64,000 bases of DNA from Flectobacillus major DSM 103 (lineage in GTDB: Bacteria > Bacteroidota > Bacteroidia > Cytophagales > Spirosomataceae). The notes under the pieces were generated by a model. That model did not search any database and was not told where the DNA came from. It worked only from the letters and a program-made list of their open reading frames with translations. The translations under genes and the position numbers were made by a program. Within the stretch, counting starts at the first letter, position 1, and the number at the start of each line of letters is the position of its first letter. The DNA is taken from NCBI RefSeq assembly GCF_000427405.1, contig NZ_KE386491.1, positions 5,050,947 to 5,114,946 on the forward strand, in the 5' to 3' direction. Below, piece by piece: positions 1-9,028 of the stretch.

Positions 1-479
1 ACCAATACTACTGGTAATAATTCAAACGTTTCTTTCATTTCTTGGAACAATGTTTCTTCTCCGCTCGTAATGTGATCTGTAAAACGACTTACAACCCAGA
101 AATGCTTTAAGTGCAAGACCAAAAAGATTAATAACAAGGTGCCTAATAATCCCATAGAACGAGAGTACCAAGTACTGTTATCCTTTGAAGTAACGGCATA
201 CTTAACTGGACGCTTCTTGCTATTTGCCGACCACAACATAAGGCCGTCTACAATGTGTGCAATCAGACCCACAAATAGACCAATTTCAGCGGTACGGATA
301 AAAAAGTTACTACCCATAAATTCTGCCGCAGCATTGAAGGTTTCGCCACCGTCATTCAAAAAAATGCAAGCATTAATACCACAATGGACGAGAAGGAAGG
401 CTACCAATGATAGGCCTGTTATCGCCATGATGAGCTTTCTGCCCAGTGAACTTGATAAATTTTTTGTTACCCAAGACAT
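1..479 (-). CDS. sdhC: Succinate dehydrogenase cytochrome b subunit, partial at window edge
   Basis: This is the N-terminal 159 residues of the membrane anchor of succinate dehydrogenase/fumarate reductase, b558 family, which carries heme and passes electrons between succinate and menaquinone in the inner membrane. I translated the minus strand by hand. It starts MSWVTKNLSSSLGRKLIMAI and continues with a hydrophobic helix containing LVAFLLVHCGIN, whose His is in the place of a heme ligand. A second segment has IGLFVGLIAHIVDGLMLW, also with a candidate heme His, and a third begins near LLGTLLLIFLVLHLKHFW. The reading frame is open to base 1, so the 3' end lies outside the window. The flavoprotein and Fe-S subunits would be expected downstream, off the left edge. 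Family assignment is by motif recognition. Confidence 0.88.
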   Translation of the reverse strand, partial: MSWVTKNLSSSLGRKLIMAITGLSLVAFLLVHCGINACIFLNDGGETFNAAAEFMGSNFFIRTAEIGLFVGLIAHIVDGLMLWSANSKKRPVKYAVTSKDNSTWYSRSMGLLGTLLLIFLVLHLKHFWVVSRFTDHITSGEETLFQEMKETFELLPVVL

Positions 480-524
480 TTTTTTATAAGTTATTGGTTA
501 TTAATTAGTTAACAATTAATAGTG

Positions 525-532
525 CAAAATTA
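525..532 (-). promoter_or_regulatory. Candidate -7 element for sdhC in a 477-bp divergent gap
   Basis: On the minus strand the bases read TAATTTTG, an exact match to the Bacteroidota -7 consensus TANNTTTG, about 45 bases upstream of the sdhC start. I find no clear TTTG at the expected spacing, so support is partial. The rest of the gap between sdhC and the divergent secreted-protein gene at 957 is AT-rich and shows no convincing gene or RNA. A short imperfect hairpin lies near 908-928. Confidence 0.35.
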
Positions 533-956
533 AGGACAATAAAGAGCTAACCCCCTATTGATTAATTGCTATTAACTATTAATTAGTTGAAAAATTGAAC
601 TCAAAACTACAATCGAAACGTCTGCCAATCAAATAATCTATAAGATTTTAGCAATTATTTATAATATTTCTACGTTTTTTTACTGTATTCTGGCATTTAG
701 TGAAATATTATTCCGAATAACTTACTGCCAACAATTACTAGAATTAAGCGTTGTATCGTTGTAGCAATGATGCGGTACCTTCATCATTCAAGCTCAATTC
801 TGAATAACCAACTTCGTGTTTGATTTTTTTGTTTTGTTAGTTCAGAAAAAATTTATTCTCTAACTTGTAGCTGTAAAGTGTGTAGGAAAGGAAATGAAAG
901 TCACCAACGGGCTTTCTTGAGCCGTTTATCCTCAAAACTTTTTATTAATCTTACTT

Positions 957-3815
957 ATGAGACCAAACTTTATCTACATTCTCATTTTGGGCTTTTTCAT
1001 GAGCCTTTTTACATTTCATTCCGCCAAGGCTACCCACATGAAAGGGGGCGAAATTACCGTAAGACGTATTTCTAATACTGCCTTGACCTATGAATTTACG
1101 CTGACCATTTATTGCGAATATAACCCTGCTTGGCAACAACAACGTGAGGTATTATTTTGCTTTGGCGATGGCCTTGGCTCAAAGGTTTCGCCTCGTTCTA
1201 ATGGCGGAGGCTTGGGTGAGGACATCGGAAATGGTACTTGGAAAGGGATCTATAAAGCGACCTATACTTATGCCGCCCCCAGTAATTACAAAGTAAATAT
1301 TGGTATCCAAAACAGGAATGCGAACGTAAGAAATATACCGAACTCTGACCAAATCAGCTTTTATGTTGAAACTATTTTTAAAATAGACCCAGGATTGGGA
1401 CTCAACTCAACCCCCTTGCTACTTAACCCTGCGGTGGATTTAACTGCTATTGTTGGCCAAAAGTTTATTCATAACCCCAATGCTGTTGACCCAGAGGGCG
1501 ATAGCTTGGCGTATCGTTTGATTGATTGCCGATTGGGCGAGCAACAAACTTGCGTTGGCCGTGGGGCTGCTATTCCGGGTTTTCGTCAGCCCAACTTAGT
1601 AGCAGCTTCTCCTTCTAGCTTTACAATTAATGCTAGAACTGGTGATTTGATCTGGAATACTCCCCAAGAAGTAGGTTTATATAACTGTGCTTTTGTGATT
1701 GAAGAATGGCGAAATGGAGTGAAAATCTCGGAGACTGTCCGAGATATGCAGATTGAAGTAAAGGATGCCGACAATAAAGCTCCTGTCATAAAAGTACCAG
1801 ACGATATATGCGTCGAGGCTGGAACACTGATTCAAGAAACCATTTCTGCCGATGACACGCCTGCCAGTGCAGGGCGAAAAGACCCCCTCAATTTATTCTC
1901 GACAGGCTCTGTATATCGTTCTACCGACCCTAATGTGGTTTTTGCTCAGCCTTATGCCACTTTTACGGCTGCCGCTCGCCAAAATCCAATTGCAACAGGT
2001 GTGTTTAGATGGCAGACAAGTTGTGCTCATATCAAGGAACAACCTTATGATGTACTATTTAAGGTAGAAGATTTACCACCAGGCTACGATCGTAACCCTC
2101 CTTTGATTCCGAAACTGGTTGATAGCAAAATTTGGAGAATTAAGGTGGTTGCTCCGCGTGTCAAAAACCTCAAGGCTGTTCCTGACGCGGGTAATCGTAG
2201 TATTACTTTAACATGGGATTCGTATACTTGCCAAAATGCTGGAGCTGAGTTGATTATCTACCGAAAAGTAGGTTGCGATAATTTTGTGCCAGATAAGTGT
2301 CAAACGGGTATTCCTGCTGGTTTAGGATACGTAGAAGTAGCTAGAGTACCTATTTCTGCTACAACTTATATCGACAAAAATTTGAAAAGAAATACAGATT
2401 ATAGTTATCGATTAGTGGCTTCGTTTGCAGCTCCGTTAGGTGGAAAAAGTGTAGCTTCCGACCAAATTTGTGCTCGTTTAGAATCGCAAATGCCTGTTAT
2501 TACCAATGTCACAGTCGATAAAACATCTACAACCGATGGTGAAATTACGGTGAAATGGACTCGTCCAATCGACTTTAATCCTGCTCTGTTCAAAGGGCCA
2601 TATCAATACCGTTTGTTTAAGGCTACAGGGGTCAATAGCAATACATTTACGCAGGTTTCGGGAAATGTTGATGCCGATTTGTCGGGTACAAAAGCCGATA
2701 CAGTTTTTGTAGATACCAAACTCAACACTCAAGACAATGTGTATCGCTATCGCCTTTTGTTTTATTATACCAGTGATACTGGCCTAACGTTGCTCGACAG
2801 TACCGAAGCTTCAAATAGTGTTCGCCTCACAACAACAGCCGATGTACGTAAAGTAACTTTGTCTTGGCAGGCTAATGTGGCATGGTCAAACGAAAATCAG
2901 ACACACAGAATCTATAGAGAAACTCGCCCAGGTTCAGGCGTATTTACTCGTATTGCCGACGTAGCTGTACAAGGGGCCTCAACTTTTACTTTTTCCGATG
3001 ATGGACAAGACCGAATTGCTTCGGATGGTACATTCAATGTAAAAATGTCGCCAGACTCATCGTACTGTTATAAGGTCGAAACTGTTGGCTCGTATAATGC
3101 TCCAAAGGTAAAACCTAATTTGTTGTATAATTTCTCGCAGATTAGTTGTGCAACACCCAAAAGCGACATCGTACCGTGTCCGCCAGTCCTGAATATCGAT
3201 TTACTCGATTGTGATGCCTATACAAAAGATGATGCTAATTGTGAGGTGTCTACCTTCAAAAATATACTGACTTGGACTTCGCCAGACAAGCAAGCCAATG
3301 GTAGCGACTGTGATAAAGACATTGTGAAATATACATTGTATTATGCCTCAAGTGCTGATGGAACATTCACAAAACTAGCCGATATTACAAGCCCAACGCC
3401 ACCAGCTACAACTTATACACATCTGAAAAACGATTCGTTTATTGGTTGTTATTATGTAACTTCTACCAATAAATATGGAACAGAAAGTGCCAAAAGCAAT
3501 ACGGTTTGCAAAGACAACTGTCCGAGTTTCTCATTGCCAAATGTATTTACGCCAAATGGCGATGGTAAAAACGATACTTTCCAAGCCTTAAAATGCCCTC
3601 GATTTGTACAAACACTAACATTTGTGGTATATAATCGTAATGGTCAAAAAGTATATGAATATACAGGGCCAAAATTGGAATGGGATGGTAAAGACAGCTC
3701 AGGAAAAGATGCCCCAGCAGGTACGTATTTCTATAATTGCAATGTGTCGTTCCAAACCCTAGAACCAAGCAAGGCTTCGTTGTCGTTGAAAGGATATATT
3801 GAATTGTTGAGATAA
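957..3815 (+). CDS. Secreted multi-domain protein with gliding-motility-type C-terminal sorting domain
   Basis: A 952-residue protein with a signal peptide ending at about AKA (residue 25). The mature part begins with THMKGGEI, a motif typical of large Bacteroidota surface proteins carrying the gliding-motility-associated C-terminal domain. The middle holds several fibronectin type III-like stretches (roughly residues 400-800) such as RSITLTWDSYTCQN and GEITVKWTRP. The C terminus from about residue 860 (VFTPNGDGKNDTF, then a WDGKDSSGKDAPAGTYFY stretch) is the TIGR04131-type domain, a type B signal for export through the type IX secretion system. It is therefore probably a cell-surface or adhesion protein; the ligand is not evident. 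PorX, a regulator of this secretion route, is encoded at 19406-20971. A strong hairpin terminator follows the gene. Confidence 0.9.
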   Translation: MRPNFIYILILGFFMSLFTFHSAKATHMKGGEITVRRISNTALTYEFTLTIYCEYNPAWQQQREVLFCFGDGLGSKVSPRSNGGGLGEDIGNGTWKGIYKATYTYAAPSNYKVNIGIQNRNANVRNIPNSDQISFYVETIFKIDPGLGLNSTPLLLNPAVDLTAIVGQKFIHNPNAVDPEGDSLAYRLIDCRLGEQQTCVGRGAAIPGFRQPNLVAASPSSFTINARTGDLIWNTPQEVGLYNCAFVIEEWRNGVKISETVRDMQIEVKDADNKAPVIKVPDDICVEAGTLIQETISADDTPASAGRKDPLNLFSTGSVYRSTDPNVVFAQPYATFTAAARQNPIATGVFRWQTSCAHIKEQPYDVLFKVEDLPPGYDRNPPLIPKLVDSKIWRIKVVAPRVKNLKAVPDAGNRSITLTWDSYTCQNAGAELIIYRKVGCDNFVPDKCQTGIPAGLGYVEVARVPISATTYIDKNLKRNTDYSYRLVASFAAPLGGKSVASDQICARLESQMPVITNVTVDKTSTTDGEITVKWTRPIDFNPALFKGPYQYRLFKATGVNSNTFTQVSGNVDADLSGTKADTVFVDTKLNTQDNVYRYRLLFYYTSDTGLTLLDSTEASNSVRLTTTADVRKVTLSWQANVAWSNENQTHRIYRETRPGSGVFTRIADVAVQGASTFTFSDDGQDRIASDGTFNVKMSPDSSYCYKVETVGSYNAPKVKPNLLYNFSQISCATPKSDIVPCPPVLNIDLLDCDAYTKDDANCEVSTFKNILTWTSPDKQANGSDCDKDIVKYTLYYASSADGTFTKLADITSPTPPATTYTHLKNDSFIGCYYVTSTNKYGTESAKSNTVCKDNCPSFSLPNVFTPNGDGKNDTFQALKCPRFVQTLTFVVYNRNGQKVYEYTGPKLEWDGKDSSGKDAPAGTYFYNCNVSFQTLEPSKASLSLKGYIELLR

Positions 3816-3870
3816 GTAAGGATTACTTCTGTCAAAGAACAGAAAGCTCATCTTTTATCAACCAATTAGA

Positions 3871-3915
3871 TAAGCCTTAAATTTTGTAAGCCTATTTTAC
3901 AAAATTTAAGGCTTA
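3871..3915 (+). terminator. Hairpin terminator after the sorting-domain protein
   Basis: A perfect 19-bp inverted repeat (arms 3871-3889 and 3897-3915) encloses a 7-base loop. AT-rich flanks allow function on either strand. It separates the secreted-protein gene from the DCC-family gene. Confidence 0.75.
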
Positions 3916-3933
3916 TTGCTTAAAAAATATATT

Positions 3934-4353
3934 ATGATGAAAACACAAGAAATAGCTTCTGACGGAATTATCCTTTTTGATGGAGTTTGTAATTTTTGTA
4001 ATGCTTCTATTAATTTTGTCATAGACCACGACCCTCATCAGCATTTCAAATTTGCCTCGCTTCAATCAGCTTTTGGACAAGCTGTTTTAGCAAAGTATCA
4101 AAGAAGTACGGCTGATTTTGATTCTGTTATATTGTTGAAAAACAATAAGTTGTATCAAAAGTCATCAGCGGCTATCGAAATAGTCAAAAGCCTCTCAGGA
4201 GGCTGGCAATACCTTGCTATATTTAGGGTATTACCAGAATTTATCAGAGATTTTGTCTATGATTTAGTGGCTCAAAACAGATATAAGATTTTTGGTCGAA
4301 CAGAAGCTTGCCGTATGCCAAGTCCAGCCTTAAAAGAAAGGTTTTTATCATAG
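3934..4353 (+). CDS. DCC family thiol-disulfide oxidoreductase (DUF393)
   Basis: A protein of about 139 residues of the DCC family, named after the motif DxxCxxC near the N terminus; here FDGVCNFCN at residues 15-23 gives D16, C19 and C22. The family is predicted to be thioredoxin-like with redox activity, but substrates are not established. The later motifs DSVILLKNN, the YQKSSAAIEIV segment and a C-terminal YKIFGR also fit the family. I prefer the ATG at 3934 (or the adjacent one at 3937) over an in-frame TTG at 3916, which lies at the base of the preceding terminator hairpin. It is followed by fabD on the same strand after about 106 bp. Confidence 0.85.
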   Translation: MMKTQEIASDGIILFDGVCNFCNASINFVIDHDPHQHFKFASLQSAFGQAVLAKYQRSTADFDSVILLKNNKLYQKSSAAIEIVKSLSGGWQYLAIFRVLPEFIRDFVYDLVAQNRYKIFGRTEACRMPSPALKERFLS

Positions 4354-4380
4354 AATTATGATGAATGAATACCGAATATG

Positions 4381-4388
4381 TATTTTTG
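4381..4388 (+). promoter_or_regulatory. Candidate -7 element upstream of fabD
   Basis: TATTTTTG matches the Bacteroidota TANNTTTG consensus about 70 bases before the fabD start. The upstream TTTG element is only weakly represented. Confidence 0.35.
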
Positions 4389-4459
4389 TAGACTAGAATT
4401 CAAGCATATAGGGTTTCTATGGGCTAATTCATTCATTTAACCAATTCATTCTTCAAAGC

Positions 4460-5341
4460 ATGAAAGCATACGTTTTCCCTGGTCAAGGCTCACAATTTAT
4501 AGGAATGGGCAAAGACCTTTATGACAAATCAGAAACAGCTAAGGCATTATTTGAGAAAGCCAATGAAATATTGGGTTTCCGTATTACAGATATTATGTTT
4601 AACGGAACCGACGAAGAGTTAAAACAAACAAAAGTAACACAACCAGCTATTTTCTTGCACTCAGTAATTTTAGCAAAAGAAACCCCCGACTTTAAGCCAG
4701 AAATGGTAGCAGGCCACTCTTTAGGTGAGTTTTCGGCTTTGGTTGCAGCAGGAGCATTGAGTTTTGAAGACGGTTTGGTATTGGTATCGAAAAGAGCTTT
4801 AGCCATGCAAAAAGCCTGCGAAGCCAATCCATCAACAATGGCCGCAGTATTAAATCTGGCCGACAATGTGATTGAAGATATTTGTGCTTCTATCGACGAC
4901 GTTGTGGTTGCTGCTAATTACAACTGCCCAGGTCAGGTCGTAATTTCGGGAACAAACGAAGGTGTAGCTTTGGCAGGCGAAAAGCTTAAAGACGCAGGAG
5001 CAAAACGAGTTTTACTATTGCCAGTAGGAGGGGCGTTTCACTCGCCACTTATGGAATCAGCCAGAGAAGAACTAGCTGCAGCTATTGAAGCTACGGCGTT
5101 GAATGCACCCGTGTGTCCAATTTACCAAAATGTAAATGCACAGGCTTCTACCGATGTAGCTACTATCAAAGCTAATTTGATTTCGCAATTAACAGGTGCT
5201 GTACGCTGGACACAGTCGGTACAAAATATGGTTGCCGATGGTGCTACCTCGTTTGTAGAGTGTGGCCCAGGAAAGGTATTACAAGGTTTGGTAAAGAAAA
5301 TCGCTCCAACCGTCGAAACAAACGGTATAGTACTTTCTTAG
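4460..5341 (+). CDS. fabD: Malonyl-CoA:ACP transacylase
   Basis: FabD transfers malonyl from CoA to acyl carrier protein, feeding fatty-acid elongation in the cytoplasm. The 293-residue length is normal for the family. The N-terminal FPGQGSQ motif, the nucleophile motif GHSLGE (Ser87) and the GAFHSPLM motif with the catalytic His (His194) are all present, as is the late FVECGPGKVLQGL segment. The ATG start sits directly at the conserved MKAYVFPGQGSQ beginning. It does not cluster with other fab genes; fabH is 47 kb away at 52200. Confidence 0.96.
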   Translation: MKAYVFPGQGSQFIGMGKDLYDKSETAKALFEKANEILGFRITDIMFNGTDEELKQTKVTQPAIFLHSVILAKETPDFKPEMVAGHSLGEFSALVAAGALSFEDGLVLVSKRALAMQKACEANPSTMAAVLNLADNVIEDICASIDDVVVAANYNCPGQVVISGTNEGVALAGEKLKDAGAKRVLLLPVGGAFHSPLMESAREELAAAIEATALNAPVCPIYQNVNAQASTDVATIKANLISQLTGAVRWTQSVQNMVADGATSFVECGPGKVLQGLVKKIAPTVETNGIVLS

Positions 5342-5449
5342 GCTGTTCTAAATAAAAAAATATTGATTTTTTTTACTGCGGTAAACTTCAAATAGTCAAT
5401 AACTTAGATAGGGCGATGATTTTTTTAGGAGATTTTTTTTTAAAATGAC

Positions 5450-5480
5450 TTGACAAAGCAAATTAATCGCCCTAATTTTG
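5450..5480 (+). promoter_or_regulatory. Promoter of the tRNA-Gln cluster
   Basis: TAATTTTG at 5473-5480 is an exact TANNTTTG -7 element and a TTG at 5450-5452 lies 20 bases upstream in the place of the TTTG -33 element. The first tRNA begins 20 bases after the -7 box. Confidence 0.55.
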
Positions 5481-5499
5481 CACCACAATTCAGTTGTAC

Positions 5500-5570
5500 T
5501 GACCGATGGTGTAACGGTAACACTACGGTTTTTGGTACCGTCATTCATGGTTCGAATCCATGTCGGTTAA
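5500..5570 (+). tRNA. tRNA-Gln (anticodon TTG), copy 1
   Basis: A 71-nt cloverleaf. The acceptor arms TGACCGA and TCGGTTA pair with a U1-A72 pair (a known Gln identity feature) and one G-U. The anticodon stem ACGGT/ACCGT encloses loop TTTTGGT with anticodon TTG at 5532-5534. The T arm is CATGG-TTCGAAT-CCATG. The discriminator is A and CCA is not encoded. Identical in sequence to the copy at 5641. Confidence 0.95.
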
Positions 5571-5571
5571 C

Positions 5572-5606
5572 AAAACCTCTCTTTTCTTCCCGATTGGGGA
5601 GGTTTT
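5572..5606 (+). terminator. Hairpin between tRNA-Gln copies 1 and 2
   Basis: AAAACCTC (5572-5579) pairs with GAGGTTTT (5599-5606), with an alternative inner pairing of CTTCCC with GGGGAG, followed by ATTTTC. It lies directly after the first tRNA and may terminate or process the transcript. Confidence 0.55.
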
Positions 5607-5640
5607 ATTTTCAAGTGTCAGCAACAACAACGAATTAGAT

Positions 5641-5711
5641 TGACCGATGGTGTAACGGTAACACTACGGTTTTTGGTACCGTCATTCATGGTTCGAATCC
5701 ATGTCGGTTAA
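5641..5711 (+). tRNA. tRNA-Gln (anticodon TTG), copy 2
   Basis: Identical over all 71 bases to the tRNA at 5500-5570, so a recent duplication or a copy kept identical by gene conversion. The anticodon TTG sits in the loop TTTTGGT. Confidence 0.95.
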
Positions 5712-5788
5712 CCATAAAATTAGGGAATCTACTATTAGATTCAGCGTTCAGCTAAAAGCTAACAGGTATTAATTTTAAAGTGTGTAAA

Positions 5789-5859
5789 TGACCCATGGTG
5801 TAAGGGTAGCACATCAGATTTTGGTTCTGCTAGTCTAGGTTCGAATCCTAGTGGGTTAA
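5789..5859 (+). tRNA. tRNA-Gln (anticodon TTG), diverged copy 3
   Basis: A third 71-nt cloverleaf with acceptor TGACCCA/TGGGTTA and T arm CTAGG-TTCGAAT-CCTAG. The anticodon loop TTTTGGT again gives TTG (5821-5823). The anticodon stem TCAGA/TCTGC has a T-C mismatch at the top pair (27-43). It differs from copies 1 and 2 in all stems, with most changes compensated, so it is an older paralogue with the same anticodon. Confidence 0.93.
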
Positions 5860-5860
5860 C

Positions 5861-5900
5861 AAAGAAGCCTCTCAAGTCTTTAGATTTGAGAGGCTTCTTT
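5861..5900 (+). terminator. Strong terminator of the tRNA cluster
   Basis: AAAGAAGCCTCTCAA (5861-5875) pairs perfectly with TTGAGAGGCTTCTTT (5886-5900), followed by TATTTA. It starts right after the third tRNA, so the three tRNAs probably form one transcript. Confidence 0.85.
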
Positions 5901-6068
5901 TATTTAGAAAAAGATTGTGCTTATAGATTCAATAGAGAATTATTCAATAAAAAGCATTACCTTAGAATAATCGCGATACAAGTTTTATTAGTACTGAAGG
6001 TTTATTACGTTTGAACATAAAAATCTTCATTTCATCACCCAAAATGGCCTAGTTGTTGATAAAATACT

Positions 6069-6076
6069 TAATTTTG
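6069..6076 (+). promoter_or_regulatory. Candidate -7 element upstream of glmM
   Basis: TAATTTTG matches TANNTTTG exactly, about 40 bases before the GTG start of glmM. The -33 element is weak (TTG triplets near 6053-6058, closer than 19 bases). Confidence 0.4.
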
Positions 6077-6116
6077 TAACTTATATTAATAGACCATTAA
6101 ACCTCCCGAAGCTAAC

Positions 6117-7511
6117 GTGACATTAATCAAATCTATATCAGGAATTAGAGGAACTATTGGAGGAAAGGCAGGTGAGGCTCTCACTCCTTTAGACGTAGTT
6201 AAATTTACCGCCGCTTATGGCACATGGTTGAAACGCAAAAGTATAGGTAACCACAAAATTGTGGTAGGACGAGACGCTCGTTTATCTGGCGACATGGTGT
6301 CTAAGCTGGTTGTGGCAACTTTACAAGGTTTAGGTTTTGATGTAGTAGACCTCGGACTCTCAACAACGCCTACAGTAGAAGTGGCTGTGCCATTTGAAAA
6401 AGCTGCTGGAGGGATTATCCTTACGGCAAGTCACAATCCGATTCAGTGGAATGCCCTCAAATTACTCAACGAAGCAGGTGAATTTATTTCGGGTGCCGAT
6501 GGTGAAGAATTATTGGCCATTGCCGATTCAGAGGGTTTTGATTTTGTCGAAGTAAAAAAATTAGGCTCTTACACCCAAGATGACACTTGGTTACAAAAGC
6601 ATATCGACATGATTTTGGCTTTGCCATTGGTCGATAAAGAGGCTATTGCCGCTAAAAATTTTAAAGTAATTATTGATGCTGTTAATTCAACAGGTGGTAT
6701 TGCTGTACCAATGTTGCTTGAAGCATTAGGTGTTACTCAAATTACCAAATTACATTGCGAGCCAACGGGTAATTTTGCACACAACCCCGAACCGCTTCCC
6801 GAAAACCTTACCGATATAATCAAGGCTATCGAGAAAACTAAATACGATTTAGGTATTGTGGTTGACCCAGACGTAGACCGTCTGTGTTTTATTAACGAAG
6901 ATGCTGCCCCTTTTGGTGAAGAGTACACATTAGTAGCAGTGGCCGATTATATTTTGCAAAATCAGAAAGGAAATACCGTTTCTAATTTGTCTTCTACTCG
7001 TGCTTTACGTGATGTAACCGAAAAAAATGGAGGGAAATATTATGCTTCGGCTGTAGGTGAGGTCAATGTGGTAACGCTCATGAAATCGGCAAAAGCTGTA
7101 ATTGGTGGCGAAGGTAATGGAGGTATCATTTATCCTGAATTACATTATGGCCGTGATGCCTTGGTGGGAATTGCTTTGTTTTTAACTCACTTGGCAAAGT
7201 CGGGCAAGAAAATGTCGGTACTAAGAAAAAGCTATCCAGAATATTATATTTCTAAAAATAAAATTGAACTAACACCCGACATCAATGTAGATGATGTGTT
7301 GGAAGCAGTAAAAAAGAAATATGCCAAAAATCCAATCAATGCTATTGATGGAGTAAAAATCGACTTTGAACGTGAATGGGTTCACCTTCGCAAATCAAAT
7401 ACCGAACCTATTATTCGGATTTACTCAGAGTCAGATTCAATGACCAAGGCCGAAAACTTAGCCAAAAAATTAATTAGCGATATAAAGGAAGTCGTTACAG
7501 CGAATATCTAA
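6117..7511 (+). CDS. glmM: Phosphoglucosamine mutase
   Basis: A 464-residue enzyme of the alpha-D-phosphohexomutase superfamily, most likely converting glucosamine-6-phosphate to glucosamine-1-phosphate for peptidoglycan and LPS precursors. Visible motifs are the phosphoserine loop TASHNP (Ser105), the Mg2+-binding DPDVDR (residues 250-255), a sugar-binding GEGNGG and the C-terminal phosphate-binding RKSNTEPIIRIY. The start is GTG, giving MTLIKSISGIRGT; no ATG fits the conserved N terminus. A related activity (phosphomannomutase) cannot be excluded from sequence, but the length and NTEP motif agree with the GlmM-type annotated across Bacteroidota. Confidence 0.88.
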   Translation: MTLIKSISGIRGTIGGKAGEALTPLDVVKFTAAYGTWLKRKSIGNHKIVVGRDARLSGDMVSKLVVATLQGLGFDVVDLGLSTTPTVEVAVPFEKAAGGIILTASHNPIQWNALKLLNEAGEFISGADGEELLAIADSEGFDFVEVKKLGSYTQDDTWLQKHIDMILALPLVDKEAIAAKNFKVIIDAVNSTGGIAVPMLLEALGVTQITKLHCEPTGNFAHNPEPLPENLTDIIKAIEKTKYDLGIVVDPDVDRLCFINEDAAPFGEEYTLVAVADYILQNQKGNTVSNLSSTRALRDVTEKNGGKYYASAVGEVNVVTLMKSAKAVIGGEGNGGIIYPELHYGRDALVGIALFLTHLAKSGKKMSVLRKSYPEYYISKNKIELTPDINVDDVLEAVKKKYAKNPINAIDGVKIDFEREWVHLRKSNTEPIIRIYSESDSMTKAENLAKKLISDIKEVVTANI

Positions 7512-7556
7512 AAATCATATCTATTACGTTAATTTTTTTGTGAAAATTTTTGTTAT

Positions 7557-7589
7557 CAAAATGTCAGAAGCTACCCTTCTGGCATTTTG
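7557..7589 (+). terminator. Terminator after glmM
   Basis: CAAAATGTCAGAAG (7557-7570) pairs with CTTCTGGCATTTTG (7576-7589) with one G-T pair, a 5-base loop and a following T-rich stretch. Confidence 0.75.
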
Positions 7590-7698
7590 TGTTTAGGGGA
7601 TTGTCAAGTTAACATACAGAAGTACTAGAGTTAATATATTTTGTCATAAATAGGGTTGAATTACCAATAATACAGCCCCAACCAAATTAATTAATATC

Positions 7699-8844
7699 AT
7701 GCAACAACGAGTTTATTTGGACAACGCTGCCACCACACCACTCGACAGAGCGGTGATTGAAGCAATGTTGCCGATGATGGAAAAGAATTTCGGTAATCCA
7801 TCATCTATTCATGCACACGGAAGAGAAGTTCGTAATGCTATTGAACGTGCTAGAAAAACGGTAGCAGGCTTGCTAAATACTTCTCCAGCAGAGATATTTT
7901 TTACTTCAGGTGGTACCGAAGCCGATAATACTGCTATTGCTTGTTCGATTGAAGAATATGGTATCAAACACGCTATTACATCGGCGGTAGAGCACCATGC
8001 CGTTTTACATACCCTTGAGCATCTTGCCAAAACAGGAAAAATCAAATTAAGCCTTGTCCAGTTAGATGCCAAAGGACACGTTGATTTGAATAATTTAGAG
8101 GAATTACTGAAAAACAATCCCAACTCGTTGGTATCGTTGATGCACGGCAATAACGAAATTGGTAATTTGTTGAATTTGGAAAAAGTAGGAGAGATGTGTA
8201 AAGAGTACGGGGCAACTTTTCATTCAGATACCGTACAAACGATGGGTCACTACAAACACGATTTACAAAAAATCAATATCGACTTTATTGTAGGGGCTGG
8301 ACACAAATTTCATGGCCCCAAAGGTGCTGGATTTTTGTATATCAATGCCGATAAAAAAATACATCCGTTTATTCATGGAGGTTCGCAAGAACGTAATATG
8401 CGTGGAGGTACCGAAAATGTGTATGGTATTATTGGGCTTGCTAAGGCTTTAGAAATAGCCTATACTGGTATGGACGACCACCGCAAGCATATTGAAGCGG
8501 TAAAGAGCTACATGATTGAAAAACTGAAAAGTAACTTTGATGGTATTTCATTTAATGGCGATTCTGATAATCTCGAAAGAAGTTTGTATACAGTACTCAA
8601 CGTCAATTTCCCTCCATCCGACGAATCGGATATGTTTTTGTTTAATTTAGACATTAACAAAATTTCGGCTTCGGGGGGTAGTGCTTGTACAAGTGGTTCA
8701 AATATTGGCTCGCACGTGTTAACAGCCATTGGTGGCGACCCTAACAGACCATCGGTGCGATTCTCGTTCTCAAAAAATAATACTATTGAAGAGATAGACT
8801 ACGTGGTAGAAAAATTAGGGCAAATTTTGAAAGTAGAGGCTTAA
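7699..8844 (+). CDS. Cysteine desulfurase (NifS/IscS-like)
   Basis: A 381-residue PLP-dependent enzyme that removes sulfur from cysteine to supply Fe-S clusters and thiolated cofactors. Features are the N-terminal YLDNAATTP, FTSGGTEADN, a histidine pair in SAVEHHAVLH (99-100) over the cofactor, the PLP lysine in GAGHKFHGPKG (Lys203) and the persulfide cysteine in SGGSACTSGS (Cys330). The length equals that of the family. No iscU or suf genes are adjacent; an IscA-like protein is encoded at 33276. Whether it is the IscS-type housekeeping enzyme or a tRNA-thiolation paralogue cannot be told. Confidence 0.93.
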   Translation: MQQRVYLDNAATTPLDRAVIEAMLPMMEKNFGNPSSIHAHGREVRNAIERARKTVAGLLNTSPAEIFFTSGGTEADNTAIACSIEEYGIKHAITSAVEHHAVLHTLEHLAKTGKIKLSLVQLDAKGHVDLNNLEELLKNNPNSLVSLMHGNNEIGNLLNLEKVGEMCKEYGATFHSDTVQTMGHYKHDLQKINIDFIVGAGHKFHGPKGAGFLYINADKKIHPFIHGGSQERNMRGGTENVYGIIGLAKALEIAYTGMDDHRKHIEAVKSYMIEKLKSNFDGISFNGDSDNLERSLYTVLNVNFPPSDESDMFLFNLDINKISASGGSACTSGSNIGSHVLTAIGGDPNRPSVRFSFSKNNTIEEIDYVVEKLGQILKVEA

Positions 8845-9028
8845 TTTATTAAAAGTATGTTTTAAGTTTAATAGTTTAAAGTTAAATTTGGGTAAAACCC
8901 TATAAAATAGGTTTCATTTTAAAGGTGTTTTTGTAAAATTTGTTTTTTGAAATATTCCCAATAGTATTCTATTTTGTTTCAAAAAAGTAGCAGATACCCC
9001 AAACTATAAACTATTAAACTTAATCATA

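Noticed and set aside
139..489. Plus-strand open frame of 116 codons
   Set aside because: It is the antisense shadow of sdhC, whose minus-strand translation has clear family motifs.
5450..5638. Plus-strand open frame of 62 codons across the first tRNA
   Set aside because: It runs through tRNA-Gln copy 1 and its hairpin; no protein-like composition.
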